Shown here: piece after piece, positions 6,385-7,442 of the stretch
Position numbering within the stretch: position 1 is the stretch's first letter
How the letters are laid out: each line of letters opens with the position of its first letter
Assembly: GCA_913064755.1 (NCBI GenBank)
Contig: CAJYBQ010000151.1
Span: forward strand, 1 to 7,442
Source: an uncultured Alphaproteobacteria bacterium
Lineage (GTDB): Bacteria > Pseudomonadota > Alphaproteobacteria > Minwuiales > Minwuiaceae
Direction: 5' to 3'
Length of the DNA stretch: 7,442 nt
Notes under the pieces: generated by a model
The model's input: the letters and a program-made list of their open reading frames with translations, nothing else
Databases searched by the model: none
What the model was told of the DNA's origin: nothing
Made by a program: the position numbers and the translations under genes

Positions 6385-6403
6385 GTCGCCGCCGATCGGC
6401 GAC
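6385..6403 (-). other. Intercistronic hairpin between the hydratase-family and agmatinase-family genes
   Basis: GTCGCCG (6385-6391) and CGGCGAC (6397-6403) form a perfect 7-bp, very GC-rich stem with a 5-nt loop (reads the same way on both strands apart from the loop). It lies in the 56-bp gap, 9 nt upstream of the agmatinase Shine-Dalgarno. There is no T-run, so it could be an mRNA-stabilising or processing element or a weak attenuator; chance is also possible in GC-rich DNA. Confidence 0.45.
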
Positions 6404-6421
6404 GAGGGCCTCAACCGGCCA

Positions 6422-7261
6422 TCACGTCCCGCTGAACTTCGGTGCGCGGCGTTCCACGAAATGCGCCACACCTTCACGGAAGTCATCGGAATCGAAACTG
6501 CCCGGCATCTCGGAATTGGCCGTCAGGGTCGCATGTTCCAGCGATTGCAGCATCGCCTTGTAGACCTGTGACTTCATCACCCGGATCGACCGGGGGGATA
6601 CCATGGTGGCGAGTTCGTCGGCATAGGCGCGACACTGGTCGGTGAAATCCGCCATCTCGATCACCCGGTTGACCAGGCCCATGGACTGCGCCTCCGCCGC
6701 GCCGAACTTCCGCCCCGACAGCAACAGGTCCAGCGCGTTGGCATGGCCGACAAGCATCGGCAGCATCCAGGAGATGCCATGCTCGGCAATCAGCCCCCGG
6801 CGCGAGAACGCGGTGGTGAAGACCGCCGAATCCGAAGCAAACCGCATGTCGCAATACAGCGCCATGACCAGCCCCAGGCCGGCACAGGGTCCGTTGATCG
6901 CCCCCAGGACCGGCTTCGGCACCGTGGGGAAGTAGCTGTAGCGCATCGTGTAGTCCGTCGGCAGGTCGAGCCCGCCGGGAATGGCATTGTTGACGGCGCT
7001 GAGGGACTGGATGCGGGACCGGGCCGATGCCGCCTCGTCCTGGATGTCGCCCAGCAGGTTCATGTCCGCACCGGCGCAGAACCCGCGCCCGGCGCCCGTC
7101 AGCACGATGGCGCGCACGGCGTCATCGTTCGACGCCTCCATCATCGCCTCGCGCACCTCCGCCTCCATCTGGCGGGTCCAGGCATTCAGCTGGTCGGGGC
7201 GGTTGAGGGTGATCGTCGCAACGGCACCTTCGCGTTCGTAGAGCACTTCTGACAGGTTCAT
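6422..7261 (-). CDS. Enoyl-CoA hydratase/isomerase family protein with atypical catalytic residues
   Basis: This 279-residue crotonase-fold protein acts on an acyl-CoA in the cytoplasm. The N-terminus ATITLNRPDQLNAWT (15-29) and the two oxyanion-hole segments GRGFCAGADMNL (58-69) and INGPCAGLGLVMA (122-134) are classic. By hand alignment to rat mitochondrial hydratase, the position of Glu144 is Val132 and that of Glu164 is Phe152. Both hydratase glutamates therefore appear to be missing. Instead Glu160 in RRGLIAEHGISWMLP (154-168) aligns with the Glu of the LGLITEGG segment of yeast Eci1, the catalytic residue of a delta3-delta2-enoyl-CoA isomerase. Isomerase or another crotonase-fold activity is thus more likely than plain hydration. 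The C-terminal helices (REGVAHFVERRAPKF, 262-276) complete the fold. The ATG at 7261 has a modest GGTGGG Shine-Dalgarno. It is the first gene of a likely two-gene transcript with the ureohydrolase. Confidence 0.92.
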   Translation of the reverse strand: MNLSEVLYEREGAVATITLNRPDQLNAWTRQMEAEVREAMMEASNDDAVRAIVLTGAGRGFCAGADMNLLGDIQDEAASARSRIQSLSAVNNAIPGGLDLPTDYTMRYSYFPTVPKPVLGAINGPCAGLGLVMALYCDMRFASDSAVFTTAFSRRGLIAEHGISWMLPMLVGHANALDLLLSGRKFGAAEAQSMGLVNRVIEMADFTDQCRAYADELATMVSPRSIRVMKSQVYKAMLQSLEHATLTANSEMPGSFDSDDFREGVAHFVERRAPKFSGT

Positions 7262-7442
7262 TTCGGTTTCCCACCAGACTCAAGCTCATGCCCCAGACCA
7301 CGGGCCGCACATTGACTGCCCACAGGACAGCGGCACGGCGGGGGACCGTCTGGACGTAGAACCATGTCGGCAGCAATGACATGATGGCAGCGGCAGCGCG
7401 CGTGCCGGTCTCGCACAGGTCATCACGTCTCCGCAGCGCTGC
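7262..7442. other. Right-edge region without a supported gene; probable promoter of the hydratase-family gene
   Basis: These 181 bp lie upstream of the minus-strand hydratase-family gene. One minus-strand frame stays open from the edge, with MSLLPTWFYVQTVPRR starting at 7382, but it runs on out of frame into the hydratase gene, ends in low-complexity Gly/Arg/Asp residues, and resembles no family I know. The other minus frames stop early. I see no clear -35/-10 pair. The region most likely holds the promoter and perhaps the flank of a gene beyond the window. Confidence 0.4.

Noticed and set aside
7122..7382. 86-codon minus-strand frame at the right edge
   Set aside because: It overlaps the start of the hydratase gene out of frame and degenerates into Gly/Arg/Asp-rich sequence; no family resemblance, no ribosome site seen.

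Overview
The window is GC-rich (clearly above 60% by eye), densely coding DNA with the codon use and gene content of an alphaproteobacterium. The DUF2336 protein, the M81/MlrC protein and the style of the agmatinase and enoyl-CoA hydratase proteins suggest a Rhodospirillales-like organism. That placement is inference from protein style, not from a marker gene. I see no rRNA, tRNA, CRISPR array, insertion sequence, phage gene or attachment site.

Left block (2-3234, + strand): the 3' end of a molybdate ABC-transporter ATPase (modC) overlaps, by an ATGA junction, a GNAT acetyltransferase. This is followed after 15 bp by a DsbA-fold 2-hydroxychromene-2-carboxylate isomerase-like protein, and after 36 bp by an M81 (microcystinase C/MlrC) family metallopeptidase. 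The spacing and Shine-Dalgarno sequences suggest one transcript. The acetyltransferase matches the N-terminal half of a known GNAT/carbon-nitrogen-hydrolase fusion but stands alone here.

Middle block (3254-5293): a HAD-superfamily pyrimidine 5'-nucleotidase-type phosphatase (- strand) is convergent with the M81 gene and divergent from a DUF2336 repeat protein (+ strand). Their 105-bp shared upstream region holds a near-match to the gapped CtrA site and an overlapping inverted repeat.

Right block (5349-7261, - strand): an enoyl-CoA hydratase/isomerase-family gene is followed after 56 bp by an arginase/agmatinase-family ureohydrolase, probably in one transcript. The hydratase-like protein lacks both canonical hydratase glutamates. 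The last 181 bp (7262-7442) contain no gene I can support.

Taken together this looks like an ordinary chromosomal region of metabolic genes (molybdate uptake, peptide/amide and guanidino-compound breakdown, acyl-CoA chemistry, nucleotide salvage). I found no convincing new multi-gene system. The most worthwhile leads are the stand-alone GNAT in a GNAT/isomerase/M81 cluster, the uncharacterised DUF2336 repeat protein with its structured upstream region, and the unusual active site of the hydratase-like protein.
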